Positions 9,065 to 17,150 of a stretch of 64,000 nucleotides of DNA are shown here, in pieces. Positions within the stretch are counted from its first letter, which is position 1. Every line of letters starts with the position of its first letter. Source of the DNA: Flavobacterium silvaticum (lineage in GTDB: Bacteria; Bacteroidota; Bacteroidia; Flavobacteriales; Flavobacteriaceae); the NCBI RefSeq assembly GCF_012911565.1, contig NZ_JAAMPU010000108.1:248001-312000 (forward strand), written 5' to 3'. Position numbers and translations under genes: made by a program. The notes under the pieces are model-generated. The model did no database searches. It was not told where the DNA came from and saw nothing but the letters and a program-made list of their open reading frames with translations.

Positions 9065-9601
9065 ATGAAAAATATGATTATTGCTTTGATCTGTGGCTTT
9101 TCGGTCCTTGCATCGGCACAAAAAATCAGTACACGTTCCGGCCAGGTTAATTTTGAGGCTTCCATGCCTGCGTTTGAGGAAATTGCGGCGAAGAACAACA
9201 CCGCATCGGCCGTATTGGAAACCGATAGCGGGAATTTTGCATCACTTGTCCTCATCAAAGGCTTCAAATTCAAAGTCCCGTTGATGGAAGAGCATTTCAA
9301 CGAGAATTATATGGAATCGGACAAATTCCCCAAGGCGACGATCAAAGGAACGATCAAGAATTTCGATAAGTCAAAAATTGGCTCGGCTCCTGTATTATTC
9401 GACTTTGAAGGCGATTTGACGATCCATGGCATAACGAAGAAACTCAAGACCAAAGTACAACTGTCATCTGCATCGGGAAAAACAAAACTGACATCCGATT
9501 TCAAAATAAAACCGGCCGATTTTAACATTGAAATTCCATCGGTCGTTAAAAGTAAAGTAGCTGAAAATGTTTCTGTTTTGGCCACTTTCGTCCTGGAGTG
9601 A
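9065..9601 (+). CDS. YceI family periplasmic lipid-binding protein
   Basis: A 178-residue protein with a signal peptide (residues 1-18, ending LASAQ) and a complete YceI lipocalin-like domain: strands around VLETDSGNFASLVLIKGF, the segment FNENYMESDKFPKATIKG, and LTIHGITKKL. YceI proteins bind polyisoprenoid or fatty amide ligands in the periplasm, and in several bacteria they sit beside cytochromes. Here it directly follows a cytochrome c lipoprotein, which favours a quinone or isoprenoid-linked role (inference). The start at 9065 gives the signal peptide. Confidence 0.9.
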   Translation: MKNMIIALICGFSVLASAQKISTRSGQVNFEASMPAFEEIAAKNNTASAVLETDSGNFASLVLIKGFKFKVPLMEEHFNENYMESDKFPKATIKGTIKNFDKSKIGSAPVLFDFEGDLTIHGITKKLKTKVQLSSASGKTKLTSDFKIKPADFNIEIPSVVKSKVAENVSVLATFVLE

Positions 9602-9702
9602 TTGATCAATGGCTATGAATCCTGTAAGAATTACGTAAAATGCTATACGGCAAGCCAATCGCGTTGTAGGTAGTTTTACATCGAACAGAAAAACCATTGG
9701 CC

Positions 9703-9867
9703 ATGAAATCGTCAATCACACTCAAGACAGCCCTTCTGACCACTTTTGTGGTACTATTCATAACGTTACTTACCGCCTGCAGTTCATCCATCAAAGGAAC
9801 GGCATCGGACAGGACGGGAACCAACGGAGCCACGAATGGAACGGGGAAAATTGCTAAAAGCCTTTGA
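9703..9867 (+). CDS. tiny Ser/Thr/Gly-rich lipoprotein
   Basis: A 54-residue frame starting MKSSITLKTALLTTFVVLFI. It has a hydrophobic helix and a lipobox-like LLTAC (Cys at 25), then a low-complexity tail of Thr, Gly, Asn, Ala and Ser ending KIAKSL. It resembles the small lipoproteins of unknown function found in flavobacteria. It lies 101 bases after yceI on the same strand and immediately before a terminator, so it may be the last gene of that operon. Confidence 0.55.
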   Translation: MKSSITLKTALLTTFVVLFITLLTACSSSIKGTASDRTGTNGATNGTGKIAKSL

Positions 9868-9891
9868 TTTTTATCGAAGCAATGAAAAAGA

Positions 9892-9913
9892 AAGCCGATC
9901 GTAAGACCGGCTT
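9892..9913. terminator. bidirectional intrinsic terminator
   Basis: AAGCCGATC and GACCGGCTT pair around GTAA. A T-rich run follows on the plus strand and another on the minus strand. It sits between the small lipoprotein gene and the convergent LamG lipoprotein gene and can serve both. Confidence 0.75.
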
Positions 9914-9924
9914 TTATTTTTTAT

Positions 9925-11259
9925 TTATTGCCCACAGCAAGGCGATAATCCGTATAAAGCCTGGATTTCAGATGGAATCAGCGCACGGTTGTAAATGGCG
10001 ACATCGTCTATTTTTCCTGTATAATTTCTGCCTATAATTAAGTTACCGATATCTTCTACCGTCACCGGTGAAGCACCGCAATTGGCTAATCCGGTAACCG
10101 TTTGCTGAAGCTGTCCGTTGATGTAGATGGACATATTTCCGGTTGACTGTGTCCAGGTTGCTGTTAGATAATACCACGTATTTTGTTGTGAAAGCACGTT
10201 GGACCAGGCCGAATTGTAAGCCCCGAAAACAGCACGACGGTTATCATACAATCCAACAGACCATTGCCCGAACCTGTCCGGACATTGCAATCCTTCGCCC
10301 CGGCTTATGAGCGCTTCATAATCGGTCAAATCTGTAGCCGGCTGATACCAAAGCGAAAGGCTTAATCCGGTGAGGTTGTCCAGCGCAGTTGTGTTTGATG
10401 ATGACAGATACGTTTGCGTGACATAATTGAACAGCATGGCGCAATCCGGGTTCCCGTTTCGATCCGGAGCAGACACAACGGAACCGCTGTTTGTCAAATC
10501 CATGGAGCCTATTTCATCATTAAGGCTTCCGTTCCTGAAACCGTAAAATGCAATCAGGCCTGAACGAAGATATATGGGAATGCATGGTTCCGGATCTGGC
10601 GAAACTTCGCAATGCGAACCTGACGTGTTTATTGCGGCTATAAGTTCCTCGTTGGAATTGACCTCGATAGTTTCTCCGTTGCCATATGTTGCCGACATCG
10701 GATACTCAAGCGAAAAATAAAAACCTTCCTGGAGATTGGTCAGATAGGAGTAGAATTCCGCGTCATTTGTGAATGCATAATTATCGAGAAGCTGATTGTT
10801 GCTGTCGTATTCATAAACCGTAATCGGATAATTGAGGTTGATACAGTCGACGGAATCGTCTATGCCGGAACAATCAGAAGCTGCGGCATCAAATTCCTGC
10901 TGGTTGTTTACGATAAGGGTTGAATGATCGGGTCGAACCAATGTCACCGGAAAAACAAGCCCGGTGTAAAATCCGGAGGGAATCGAATCGAATTCCGAAT
11001 AGGCCCAGGTATTGGTAAGTTCGATTGGCAGTCCGTTAAAACTGACGCTGTACGGAAGCTGGATTTCGACACAATTGCTGCTGTCGATCACGTTATCCAC
11101 AGACGTCTCGCTCATGGTGACATGGACAAGCAGATCGGTCAGGTTGGATGTAAGCTGAAGTGTCGACGGATCTTCGACAATAGTAGTTTCTTCTTCCTGG
11201 CACGAAAGAAAAATCAATGCAATCAAACTAAAAATGAAGCCTTTACCTGTCTTTCCCAT
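9925..11259 (-). CDS. LamG-domain surface lipoprotein
   Basis: A 444-residue lipoprotein with a signal peptide ending at Cys20 (LIFLSCQEEE). Residues ~25-230 are acidic and aromatic, with repeated short motifs around IQLPYSV, LNYPITVYEYD and FYFSLEYP, suggesting three related beta modules. Residues ~240-440 form a concanavalin/LamG-like fold (LIAFYGFRNGSLNDE ... LSLSLWYQPA ... IYINGQLQ ... GKIDDVAIYNRAL). LamG domains bind glycans or proteins. There is no T9SS signal, so lipid anchoring should hold it. It is transcribed away from the sigma-factor cassette, 161 bases apart. The start at 11259 gives the signal peptide. Confidence 0.8.
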   Translation of the reverse strand: MGKTGKGFIFSLIALIFLSCQEEETTIVEDPSTLQLTSNLTDLLVHVTMSETSVDNVIDSSNCVEIQLPYSVSFNGLPIELTNTWAYSEFDSIPSGFYTGLVFPVTLVRPDHSTLIVNNQQEFDAAASDCSGIDDSVDCINLNYPITVYEYDSNNQLLDNYAFTNDAEFYSYLTNLQEGFYFSLEYPMSATYGNGETIEVNSNEELIAAINTSGSHCEVSPDPEPCIPIYLRSGLIAFYGFRNGSLNDEIGSMDLTNSGSVVSAPDRNGNPDCAMLFNYVTQTYLSSSNTTALDNLTGLSLSLWYQPATDLTDYEALISRGEGLQCPDRFGQWSVGLYDNRRAVFGAYNSAWSNVLSQQNTWYYLTATWTQSTGNMSIYINGQLQQTVTGLANCGASPVTVEDIGNLIIGRNYTGKIDDVAIYNRALIPSEIQALYGLSPCCGQ

Positions 11260-11420
11260 ACTTTCCCGCTGGCTTTTCCTGGTTAAAAACACAAAGGAAT
11301 GGAAAAACCCTACTGCGATTAGCTAATTTTGTACTGCTGCCCAAACGAACAACTGCCACAAAGGTAGGGTAAATTGATTTCCAACTGTTCCATAACCAAC
11401 AAAAAGCAGCAATTCCGTTT

Positions 11421-11945
11421 ATGGATGCCCATTGTTCCGTTACCGGTGTTTGCGAAGAATCTGTGTTTTCGTCTTTATTCAGGACGCATGCACGCACGTT
11501 GCGCAACTATTTGTTTTATAAGTTCGGCAACGAGGAAAAGGCAAATGATTTATCTCAGGAAGCCTTTTTGAAATTATGGGAAAACTGTGCGAATGTGCCC
11601 AAAGAAAAGGCGAAATCCTTTTTGTATACCGTGGCAAACAACGCAGCTTTGAACAAGATTGCGCATGACAAAGTGGTACTTGCCTTTGAAAAATCAAGTT
11701 CCATGAAGAATAAGGTTGCAGAAAGTCCGGATTTCATTTTAGAGGAATCTGAGTTCGAAGACAAATTGCAAAGAGCGATCGGGAATTTGACCGAAGCACA
11801 ACGGACGGCTTTTTTGCTGAACCGGATCGATGGAAAAAAGTATCACGAAATAGCGGTGATGCTTGAAATCTCGGTCAAAGCGGTAGAAAAAAGAATCAGT
11901 GGCGCCTTGGTTGCCTTGAGAAGAGAAATAGAATTTATAAAATGA
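11421..11945 (+). CDS. ECF RNA polymerase sigma factor, FecI type
   Basis: A 174-residue sigma-70 family factor. Region 2 contains EEKANDLSQEAFLKLWEN. Region 4 contains TEAQRTAFLLNRIDGKKYHEI followed by the helix-turn-helix VMLEISVKAVEKRIS. It is followed after 26 bases by a FecR anti-sigma gene and then a TonB receptor with an N-terminal signalling domain. This is the classic cell-surface signalling arrangement, in which substrate binding outside releases the sigma factor inside. Regulation is probably autogenous (inference). Confidence 0.93.
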   Translation: MDAHCSVTGVCEESVFSSLFRTHARTLRNYLFYKFGNEEKANDLSQEAFLKLWENCANVPKEKAKSFLYTVANNAALNKIAHDKVVLAFEKSSSMKNKVAESPDFILEESEFEDKLQRAIGNLTEAQRTAFLLNRIDGKKYHEIAVMLEISVKAVEKRISGALVALRREIEFIK

Positions 11946-11971
11946 ACTTGCCCTAAAAGTTCGAAACAGAT

Positions 11972-12886
11972 ATGAAAATGGAATCACAACACGACCTTGC
12001 CAAATGGCTTTCAGGCGAAATGACCGACGCAGAACGTACGGCTTTCGAGCAATCTGAAGGTTATGCAACCTATGACAGGATCGCGAAGGCCAGCGCCCAT
12101 TTAAAAGCGCCGGATTTCAATGAAGATGAAAGGCTGATGGAAATCTATTCGTCAGAAAAAACAATCGAGACGCCTGTCCGCCAACTTCGCCCGATGCGTT
12201 GGATCTACGCTGCGGCCGCAATCCTTGTGATTAGCCTGGGCGTTTTTGCGTTGTATCCGACAGAAAAATCCGTCGATGCGATTGCGGCAAACGGCCACCA
12301 GAAACAAATTTCCCTGCCCGATGCTTCTGTCGTCACAATGAATTCAGGTTCTGAAATCAAATACGATGTTGCAAGTTGGGACAAACACCGCAAACTCACT
12401 CTTGACGGAGAAGCGTTCTTTAAAGTAGCCAAAGGAAAACGATTCGATGTAGTGACTTCTATCGGAACTATTTCTGTAATCGGAACACAATTCAATGTAA
12501 GGGAACGCGACAACAGACTGGAAGTAGAGTGTTTTGAAGGAAAAGTCAAAGTAGCTTCGGGCAACAACAGCATTTTACTTACCAAAGGAATGATCGTGGT
12601 CTATGAAAACGGAAAACAGGTCGACGCCTATCCGACTTCGGCCGGGAGTCCTTCCTGGATGCGTGGCGAACTCAGATTCAATTCAAGCAAATTACGCGAC
12701 ATCGTCTCTGAACTGGAGCGTATCTACAGTATCGAAATCACCGATAATTCACGTCAATCGGACGTCCCTTTTACAGGTTCACTCCCAGCCGACGATCTCG
12801 AAAAAGCACTTCAGATTCTTTGTAAAACCTACAACCTAAACGCCCGGACAGTTCAAAATAAAGTGGTACTTTCGGGGAATGAATGA
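11972..12886 (+). CDS. FecR family anti-sigma factor
   Basis: A 304-residue inner-membrane protein. The N-terminal cytoplasmic segment (~1-72) should bind the sigma factor. One transmembrane helix follows (WIYAAAAILVISLGVFAL). The FecR domain (~95-190) includes ISLPDASVVTMNSGSEIKYD and GTQFNVRE. The C-terminal DUF4974/STN-like domain contains FTGSLPADDLEKALQIL. The stop overlaps the start of the receptor gene by 8 bases, so the two are translationally coupled. Confidence 0.93.
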   Translation: MKMESQHDLAKWLSGEMTDAERTAFEQSEGYATYDRIAKASAHLKAPDFNEDERLMEIYSSEKTIETPVRQLRPMRWIYAAAAILVISLGVFALYPTEKSVDAIAANGHQKQISLPDASVVTMNSGSEIKYDVASWDKHRKLTLDGEAFFKVAKGKRFDVVTSIGTISVIGTQFNVRERDNRLEVECFEGKVKVASGNNSILLTKGMIVVYENGKQVDAYPTSAGSPSWMRGELRFNSSKLRDIVSELERIYSIEITDNSRQSDVPFTGSLPADDLEKALQILCKTYNLNARTVQNKVVLSGNE

Positions 12887-15194
12887 ATTCAGGATCTGGC
12901 TGATTTTCCTGTTGTTTGCCGCATTCGGGTTACATGCCCAACACGGCAACAAGGAACGAATTCCACTTCTTGACATCATTGCTGAAATTGAGATTGACCA
13001 TAAGGTCCGGTTCAGTTATCTGGATCAAACCATTGCCGGAATTTTCGCAATCCCACCTGATCCAAAACTATCACTTGGCGCCAAAATACAATGGCTGCGC
13101 GTCCAGACCGGGCTTGAGTTCGACTTTAGTTCGCCGGCATCCATCACCATCACCAAACCAATTGTCTTTACACCCGAACAGAAAGATTCCATCCGGATTG
13201 AAAAACTCGAAGAGGTCGTTGTGCATCAATACCTTACAAGCGGGATCAGTCGAAAACAAGATGGAGCGACAGTAATTTCACCTCCAAAATTCGGGTTGCT
13301 TCCCGGTCTTACGGAGGCCGATGTTTTGCAGACGATGCAGCAACTTCCCGGAATCACAAGTGTTGACGAAACCATTTCGAACATCAATATCCGCGGAGGC
13401 ACACACGACCAGAATTTATTTCTATGGAACGGAATCCGGATGTTCCAGACGGGTCATTTCTTCGGACAGATTTCGGCTTTCAATCCGACGATTCCCCAAA
13501 AAATTACCGTCTATAAAAACGGAACACCCGCCAGTCTTGGGGAAAGTGTTTCAGGAACCGCGGATATTGTCACCCAGACCGATTTGAATGCTCCTGACAT
13601 GGCCGAAATCGGGGCGAACATGATTGCGGCACAGGCATTCGTCAGGGCAAAATTGTGGAAAAATGGAGCCGTGACGATTTCAGGAAGACGATCGCTTACC
13701 GATTTTTTCGATTCGCCGGCTTATAAAAGTTATTCAGATCGTGTGTTCCAGAATACCGTCGTCACAAATCTGCAAAACGACGAAAACATCACTTATGAAA
13801 CCGACAAGGACTTCTATTTTTACGACCTGTCGCTTCAGCTACACCAGAAAATAGCCCAAAAGCACGATTTTATCCTCAGCGGAATCCTTATTGAAAACGA
13901 ACTCGCCATTGACCAGCGCCGCTATCAGGATGGAACCATACTCAGCGGCAGAAGCGTTTTGCAGCAATCGAGTTGGGGAACGGCTGCAAAATACACCTAC
14001 ACTATTAATGAAAATACGGAAATCGGGGCACAATGGGCGCTTTCGCATTTTGTACTGAACGGGGTAAATACTTCTGTCCAGAACGACCAATCGCTTTCCC
14101 AGCAAAACGAGGTGTTGAGCAACGATGTGCAAATCCATGGCAATCACAGATTCAGCGAAACGCTTTCGGCAACAGCTACTTATGAATTTTCCGAAACATC
14201 GATGGAAAATTATGACAGTACTACCCTACCGGATTTTGAGCGCAATGAAAAACGGGTCATGCGTTCACAAGCGTTGTCGGGCCAGGCAAATTGGATTTCA
14301 GAGTCTGGGAAATGGATTGTGCGTCCGGGACTTCGACTTAATTATTTCGGTCGGGCCAGATTATTCCGGATGGAACCGAGGTTGAATTCATCCTACCAAA
14401 TCCAGAATAAATTGCGTCTTGAGCTTATGGGCGAATTCAAAAGCCAGAGTGCGGCCCAGATCATCGATTTACAACAGGATTTCCTCGGACTTGAAAAACG
14501 GCGGTGGGTGATGTCGAATCAACAGGAAATCCCGATTGAAAAAAGCATGCAGGCTTCCGTAGGACTCATTTATGAACCGGAAAACTGGCTGTTCACGGTT
14601 GAATCCTACTACAAACGGGTGACGGGAATTTACAGCGGGACACAATCGTTCCAGAATCAATTGGAATTCGAGAAGATTATAGGACGCTATGATATTATCG
14701 GGGCCGAAATACTCGCACAACGCCAATGGGGGAAAATACGTTGCTGGCTCAGTTATTCAATAAACCATAACGATTATACTTTCAAGACGTACAATCCGCA
14801 ACAATTCCCGAACAATTTCCATTTGGCGAATGCAGCCACTTGTGCAGGAATTTACGAAAGCAAACAATTTAAAGTGGCCTTGGGCGCCAAATGGTTTACC
14901 GGCAAGCCACAAACATATCCGATTGGAGAAAGCACCGATAATGGCACCATACTTTACGAATTGCCAAATTCATCGCGGTTGCAGAGTTATTTCCAGATGA
15001 ATTTATCAGCTACGCATATCTGGCAACTTTCAGGAAAAGGTCAGCTATCGGCAGGCATTTCGATCATGAACCTTTTGAATACAAGATGTGTCATCAACAG
15101 ATATTACAGATTGGACGATACTGAAAATATAGAACGTATTGATACGTACTCACTCGGGAGAACGCCGAATATAAGCTTGAAATTCTCTATTTGA
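12879..15194 (+). CDS. TonB-dependent receptor with N-terminal signalling (STN-like) domain
   Basis: A 771-residue outer-membrane receptor. It has a signal peptide (to about HAQHG), an STN/secretin-like domain (residues ~30-95) that would contact FecR in the periplasm, and a linker. The plug domain (~130-240) includes LPGITSVDETISNINIRGG and GTPASLGESVSGTADI. A C-terminal barrel ends NISLKFSI with a terminal non-charged residue. No carboxypeptidase-like domain and no SusD partner follow, which points to a FecA-type receptor for a metal chelate or small ligand, not a SusC glycan importer. The substrate is unknown. Confidence 0.9.
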   Translation: MNEFRIWLIFLLFAAFGLHAQHGNKERIPLLDIIAEIEIDHKVRFSYLDQTIAGIFAIPPDPKLSLGAKIQWLRVQTGLEFDFSSPASITITKPIVFTPEQKDSIRIEKLEEVVVHQYLTSGISRKQDGATVISPPKFGLLPGLTEADVLQTMQQLPGITSVDETISNINIRGGTHDQNLFLWNGIRMFQTGHFFGQISAFNPTIPQKITVYKNGTPASLGESVSGTADIVTQTDLNAPDMAEIGANMIAAQAFVRAKLWKNGAVTISGRRSLTDFFDSPAYKSYSDRVFQNTVVTNLQNDENITYETDKDFYFYDLSLQLHQKIAQKHDFILSGILIENELAIDQRRYQDGTILSGRSVLQQSSWGTAAKYTYTINENTEIGAQWALSHFVLNGVNTSVQNDQSLSQQNEVLSNDVQIHGNHRFSETLSATATYEFSETSMENYDSTTLPDFERNEKRVMRSQALSGQANWISESGKWIVRPGLRLNYFGRARLFRMEPRLNSSYQIQNKLRLELMGEFKSQSAAQIIDLQQDFLGLEKRRWVMSNQQEIPIEKSMQASVGLIYEPENWLFTVESYYKRVTGIYSGTQSFQNQLEFEKIIGRYDIIGAEILAQRQWGKIRCWLSYSINHNDYTFKTYNPQQFPNNFHLANAATCAGIYESKQFKVALGAKWFTGKPQTYPIGESTDNGTILYELPNSSRLQSYFQMNLSATHIWQLSGKGQLSAGISIMNLLNTRCVINRYYRLDDTENIERIDTYSLGRTPNISLKFSI

Positions 15195-15321
15195 TTGATT
15201 CGCATTGCAGATTTGTCCAGGTCAAGATTTTGAAAGCCATTGAACTTTTCCGTCTGATGTCTTTCGTTCGTTTTCGGTACTTGTTTCACGCCTTTATGAA
15301 TTTTTCTATAACTACCTCGTT

Positions 15322-15384
15322 AACTTTCCTGACTTTCCCGACTTTCCCGACTTTCCCGACTTTCCCGACTTTCCCGACTTTCCC
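15322..15384. repeat. 9-bp tandem repeat GACTTTCCC
   Basis: Six perfect copies of GACTTTCCC (15331-15384) follow one degenerate copy. The top strand is pure pyrimidine apart from GA. It sits in the 460-base spacer between the TonB receptor and the MBOAT gene, downstream of both converging genes. A degenerate relative on the opposite strand occurs near 21900-22020. The copy number looks prone to slippage. Confidence 0.9.
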
Positions 15385-15463
15385 GACTATAGCTTCGCTC
15401 AGTTCGTCTTCGGCTCGTGTTCCGACTTCTACAACTCTTCCTGAAATTTCAATTTAACATTTG

Positions 15464-15575
15464 ATACAGAAAAAATGTATCTATATTATTTCCGGATTTC
15501 GTAGGGACAACACCGGCCCCTCCCCGTTGCAAGATACTTCTTCCTGAAATCAGTCAGATACAGAAAAACCACCTT
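15464..15575. repeat. dispersed intergenic element, copy A
   Basis: This stretch aligns by eye with 22134-22243. Shared blocks in the same order are AAAAAATGTA, GGATTT(C/T)GTAGGGA, CACC, CCCCTCCCC, and a late (G)TACAG.AAAAA. GGGA and TCCC can pair to form a small hairpin in each copy. It has no coding potential. The rest of the 15195-15653 spacer holds the tandem repeat and AT-rich sequence with no gene visible. Confidence 0.6.
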
Positions 15576-15653
15576 AAATGTTAAAAAGATTATTCCGTTT
15601 TTTTCGGTTTATATACGACTTCCGATCTTCCGACATCAAACTTTTCAGCTCCT

Positions 15654-17150
15654 TTAAAACTGAAAATAAATAAACGGCTGAGGCCCGCTTGTAGCCGTAG
15701 CATAGACAACCCAATAGGTCAATGAGAGCACAATGGCTTTTCCGACAACAGGCAATCTATCAAACGAATTCTTCATCAAATCGATCACTTTTGACGGAAG
15801 GAAATGCCATAAATAGCCTATCAGCATCACAATAAATACATTCCGGTAACCTGAAATCACGGTGAGCCATTCGTCAGGATGGAACTGTAGTTTACCAATC
15901 ATACCAATCACATCAAAGGCCGTAGCAAAATCTTTGGCACGGAAAAATATCCAGCAGAACACCACAAAATGAAACGTAAGGACAACCTGAAATGCATGTG
16001 AAACCAGATTTTTCGGCCAGCGGACAATGCCTTTGAACAAACGCTCAATGACCAAGGCCAACCCGTGCAACACGCCCCAAATCACGAATTTCCAGGATGC
16101 GCCGTGCCACAATCCTCCCAAAAGCATGGTCAGGAACAGGTTCAGATAGGTGCGGAATTTTCCTTTCCGGTTTCCGCCAAGCGAAATGTACAGGTAATCG
16201 CGAAGCCATGTCGATAACGATATATGCCATCTTCTCCAGAATTCAGTGACCGAAGCCGATTTGTATGGTGTTCGGAAGTTTGTCGACAACCTGAAACCCA
16301 TGAGCATCGCGATACCAATGGCCATATCTGAATAACCTGAAAAGTCGCAGTAAATCTGGATGGTGTATCCATACGACGCCATCAGGTTTTCAAAAGCCGT
16401 ATATAACTTTGGTGCATCGAAAACACGATCGACGAAATTGACCGATATATAATCGGAAATGACTGTCTTTTTAAGCAATCCACCTATAATCAGGAACAAA
16501 GCATAGTTGACTTCTTCCCTTGACAGCGTAATTTTTTTATAAATCTGCGGCAGAAATTCAGAAGCCCGGACTATTGGCCCTGCGACCAATTGCGGAAAGA
16601 AAGACACAAAGAACATATAATCCAAAACGTTCTTCGTCGGTTGGAGTTCCTTGCGGTAAATGTCGATGATGTAACTCATCGACTGGAATGTGTAGAACGA
16701 AATTCCGACCGGCAAAATGATCTTATGGAACGGGATGTTGCCGTCAAAAATACCGTTGTAATTCTCGATGAGGAAGTTGGTGTATTTGAAGTATCCGAGG
16801 AAACACAGATTGAGGACAACACTGAGAACCAGGTAAAACTTCCTGTACGCCTGCTGGGTTTCCTGATACAGCAATTTAGCCAGATTGTAATCTGTGACAC
16901 CTGAAACAATGAGCAGGAAAAAATACAATCCGCTCGATTTGTAATAGAAGAACAACGAGAAAGCAAAGACATAGAAATTACGCAACGCGTGTGTCTTTGA
17001 CTTTAACGTCAAGGCATAAATAGGGTAGAAAACAAGGAACATACCCAGGAAAACCGGTGTGTTGAATAAAATCGGTTCCTTTGGATTGAAGACAAACCAA
17101 TCCTGGTAATGTGCCGACAGCCAAACCATTATGTCATTCCAGCTCATCAT
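15654..17150 (-). CDS. MBOAT family membrane O-acyltransferase (AlgI-like)
   Basis: A 498-residue polytopic inner-membrane protein with about ten hydrophobic segments. The MBOAT core is clear: YCDFSGYSDMAIGIAMLMGF, FWRRWHISLSTWLRDYLYI, and GGLWHGASWKFVIWGVLHG with the putative catalytic His. AlgI/PatA-type proteins move acetyl groups from the cytoplasm across the membrane to a periplasmic acetyltransferase that modifies a polysaccharide. Its start overlaps the stop of the LysM/SGNH gene in an ATGA (a second ATG lies one codon in). Together with the two SGNH genes upstream this forms a coupled O-acetylation operon. Confidence 0.93.
   Translation of the reverse strand: MMSWNDIMVWLSAHYQDWFVFNPKEPILFNTPVFLGMFLVFYPIYALTLKSKTHALRNFYVFAFSLFFYYKSSGLYFFLLIVSGVTDYNLAKLLYQETQQAYRKFYLVLSVVLNLCFLGYFKYTNFLIENYNGIFDGNIPFHKIILPVGISFYTFQSMSYIIDIYRKELQPTKNVLDYMFFVSFFPQLVAGPIVRASEFLPQIYKKITLSREEVNYALFLIIGGLLKKTVISDYISVNFVDRVFDAPKLYTAFENLMASYGYTIQIYCDFSGYSDMAIGIAMLMGFRLSTNFRTPYKSASVTEFWRRWHISLSTWLRDYLYISLGGNRKGKFRTYLNLFLTMLLGGLWHGASWKFVIWGVLHGLALVIERLFKGIVRWPKNLVSHAFQVVLTFHFVVFCWIFFRAKDFATAFDVIGMIGKLQFHPDEWLTVISGYRNVFIVMLIGYLWHFLPSKVIDLMKNSFDRLPVVGKAIVLSLTYWVVYATATSGPQPFIYFQF

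Noticed and set aside
15322..15384. CRISPR-like direct repeats
   Set aside because: Units are 9 bp with no spacers and no cas genes; a simple tandem repeat.
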